From Alkaliphilus pronyensis (GTDB lineage: Bacteria; Bacillota; Clostridia; Peptostreptococcales; Natronincolaceae), in assembly GCF_009017275.1 (NCBI RefSeq), contig NZ_WBZC01000031.1, forward strand, positions 1-64,000: 64,000 nucleotides of DNA. Direction: 5' to 3'. Numbering within the stretch: the first letter of the stretch is position 1; every line of letters starts with the position of its first letter. The translations under genes were made by a program, and so were the position numbers. Of the stretch, positions 63,386-64,000 are shown piece after piece. Below the pieces are notes generated by a model. That model did not search any database and was not told the origin of the DNA. It saw only the letters and a program-made list of their open reading frames with translations.

Positions 63386-64000
63386 ATGTCAAATGTAGAA
63401 GAAAAGCTTGCTAAATCATTAACTGCAGAATCCACAGAGCTAATTCCATACCTTCCATATTTACTTCAGGATTTATGGGAGTTGGGCTCTTCACCCAAGG
63501 ATATTGCAAAAATGATCTCACAACATATAGAAATATCAGAAGGGACTAAGGTACTAGATCTGGCATGTGGTAAAGGAGCTGTAAGTGTTAATATAGCCAA
63601 GATATTTACATTTAAGGTTACTGGAGTTGATATTATTCCAGAGTTTATAGACTTTTCAAAAAAGAAGGCCAATGAGTATGGTGTAGGAAACTTGTGTGAT
63701 TTCAAGGTTGCAGACATAAATGAATCAATAGAGATTGAGAAGGATTATGATATTGCTATTTTTGGAGCTGTTGGAGATGTGCTGGGAAATGCAGAAGAAA
63801 CAGTAGAAAAGCTAAAAAATACAGTAAAAATAGGCGGATACATTTTTATTGATGATGCATATGGGAAAGATGATTTTAATGAAAGCTATCCGTCAAGAGA
63901 ACAGTGGCTCAAGATTTTTGATAAAACAGGTGTGAAATTGATTGATGAAATGATTATCAATGATAATGAACTCGAAAACATTAATAATGAGCAACAATCA
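63386..64000 (+). CDS. SAM-dependent methyltransferase, 3' end outside window
   Basis: The first 205 residues are present. The class I methyltransferase SAM site is VLDLACGKGAVSVNIAK (about residues 56-72), followed by VTGVDIIPEFIDFSKKKA and DYDIAIFGAVGDVLGN. An N-terminal helical part of ~50 residues precedes it. The substrate is unknown. AGAGAGGTG lies upstream of ATG 63386. The frame runs off the right edge. Confidence 0.88.
   Translation, partial: MSNVEEKLAKSLTAESTELIPYLPYLLQDLWELGSSPKDIAKMISQHIEISEGTKVLDLACGKGAVSVNIAKIFTFKVTGVDIIPEFIDFSKKKANEYGVGNLCDFKVADINESIEIEKDYDIAIFGAVGDVLGNAEETVEKLKNTVKIGGYIFIDDAYGKDDFNESYPSREQWLKIFDKTGVKLIDEMIINDNELENINNEQQS

Noticed and set aside
1-64000. tRNA, rRNA and CRISPR arrays
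   Set aside because: I saw no tRNA-like T-loop sequences, rRNA signatures or regularly spaced identical repeats while reading; a tRNAscan or CRISPR search would settle it.

Overview
The window looks like chromosomal DNA of a low-GC, anaerobic, spore-forming member of the Clostridia. The best fit by gene content is the Alkaliphilus/Natronincola type, which is an inference and not a species call. Supporting signs are AT-rich DNA with strong Shine-Dalgarno sites, a PyrK-type dihydroorotate dehydrogenase, AddAB, a YhaM-like nuclease, a GerS/YdcC-like spore lipoprotein beside alr, an Mrp-type sodium antiporter operon, SLH-domain and CsaB-type cell-wall functions, and an agr quorum-sensing locus. 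I saw no rRNA, tRNA, CRISPR array or complete transposase gene.

Layout. 1-452: end of an SLH-domain surface protein (minus strand), then an AT-rich repeat-filled gap. 1124-10236: the pyrimidine operon pyrC-pyrF-carA-carB-pyrK-pyrD-pyrE behind a PyrR-type leader with a terminator and an overlapping leader ORF. 10389-14239: lone genes (membrane-anchored hypotheticals, a WG-repeat lipoprotein, a DUF2087 regulator). 14387-17282: agr locus in the order agrA-agrC-agrB-agrD, including a 39-residue AgrD. 17376-20264: DUF5050-type lipoprotein, Yip1-like protein, phosphatidylserine decarboxylase. 20284-23447: ten small unknown genes bracketed by two same-orientation copies of a MITE-like hairpin element. 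23587-31590: YhaM-like nuclease and addB-addA. 31687-33969: CBS-domain protein and an ABC exporter. 34143-42652: Mrp/Mbh-like antiporter genes with three ND4/ND5-like subunits. 42707-47468: a minus-strand lipoprotein, a coiled-coil protein, then acpS-gerS/ydcC-alr-mazE-mazF, the same order as in Bacillus subtilis. 47637-56972: cell-wall polysaccharide genes (two DUF4330 proteins, O-antigen ligase-like protein, glycosyltransferases, acetyltransferase, PIG-L deacetylase, CsaB, WecG/TagA). 56987-64000: YitT-type protein, split transketolase, PrcB-like protein, a large phosphodiester glycosidase-like secreted protein and the start of a methyltransferase.

How it fits together. The pyr operon makes UMP from glutamine and bicarbonate, except that the aspartate transcarbamoylase step (pyrB) and pyrR lie outside the window. 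The polysaccharide cluster probably builds a pyruvylated secondary cell-wall polymer, the usual anchor for SLH proteins such as the one at the left edge. The agr locus is complete in parts (regulator, kinase, processing protease, peptide). The Mrp genes point to sodium/pH homeostasis.

The two most unusual items are the small-protein cassette between the hairpin elements (20284-23447) and the pyr leader, where the PyrR site appears to contain the ribosome-binding site of a leader ORF whose stop codon sits in the terminator loop.
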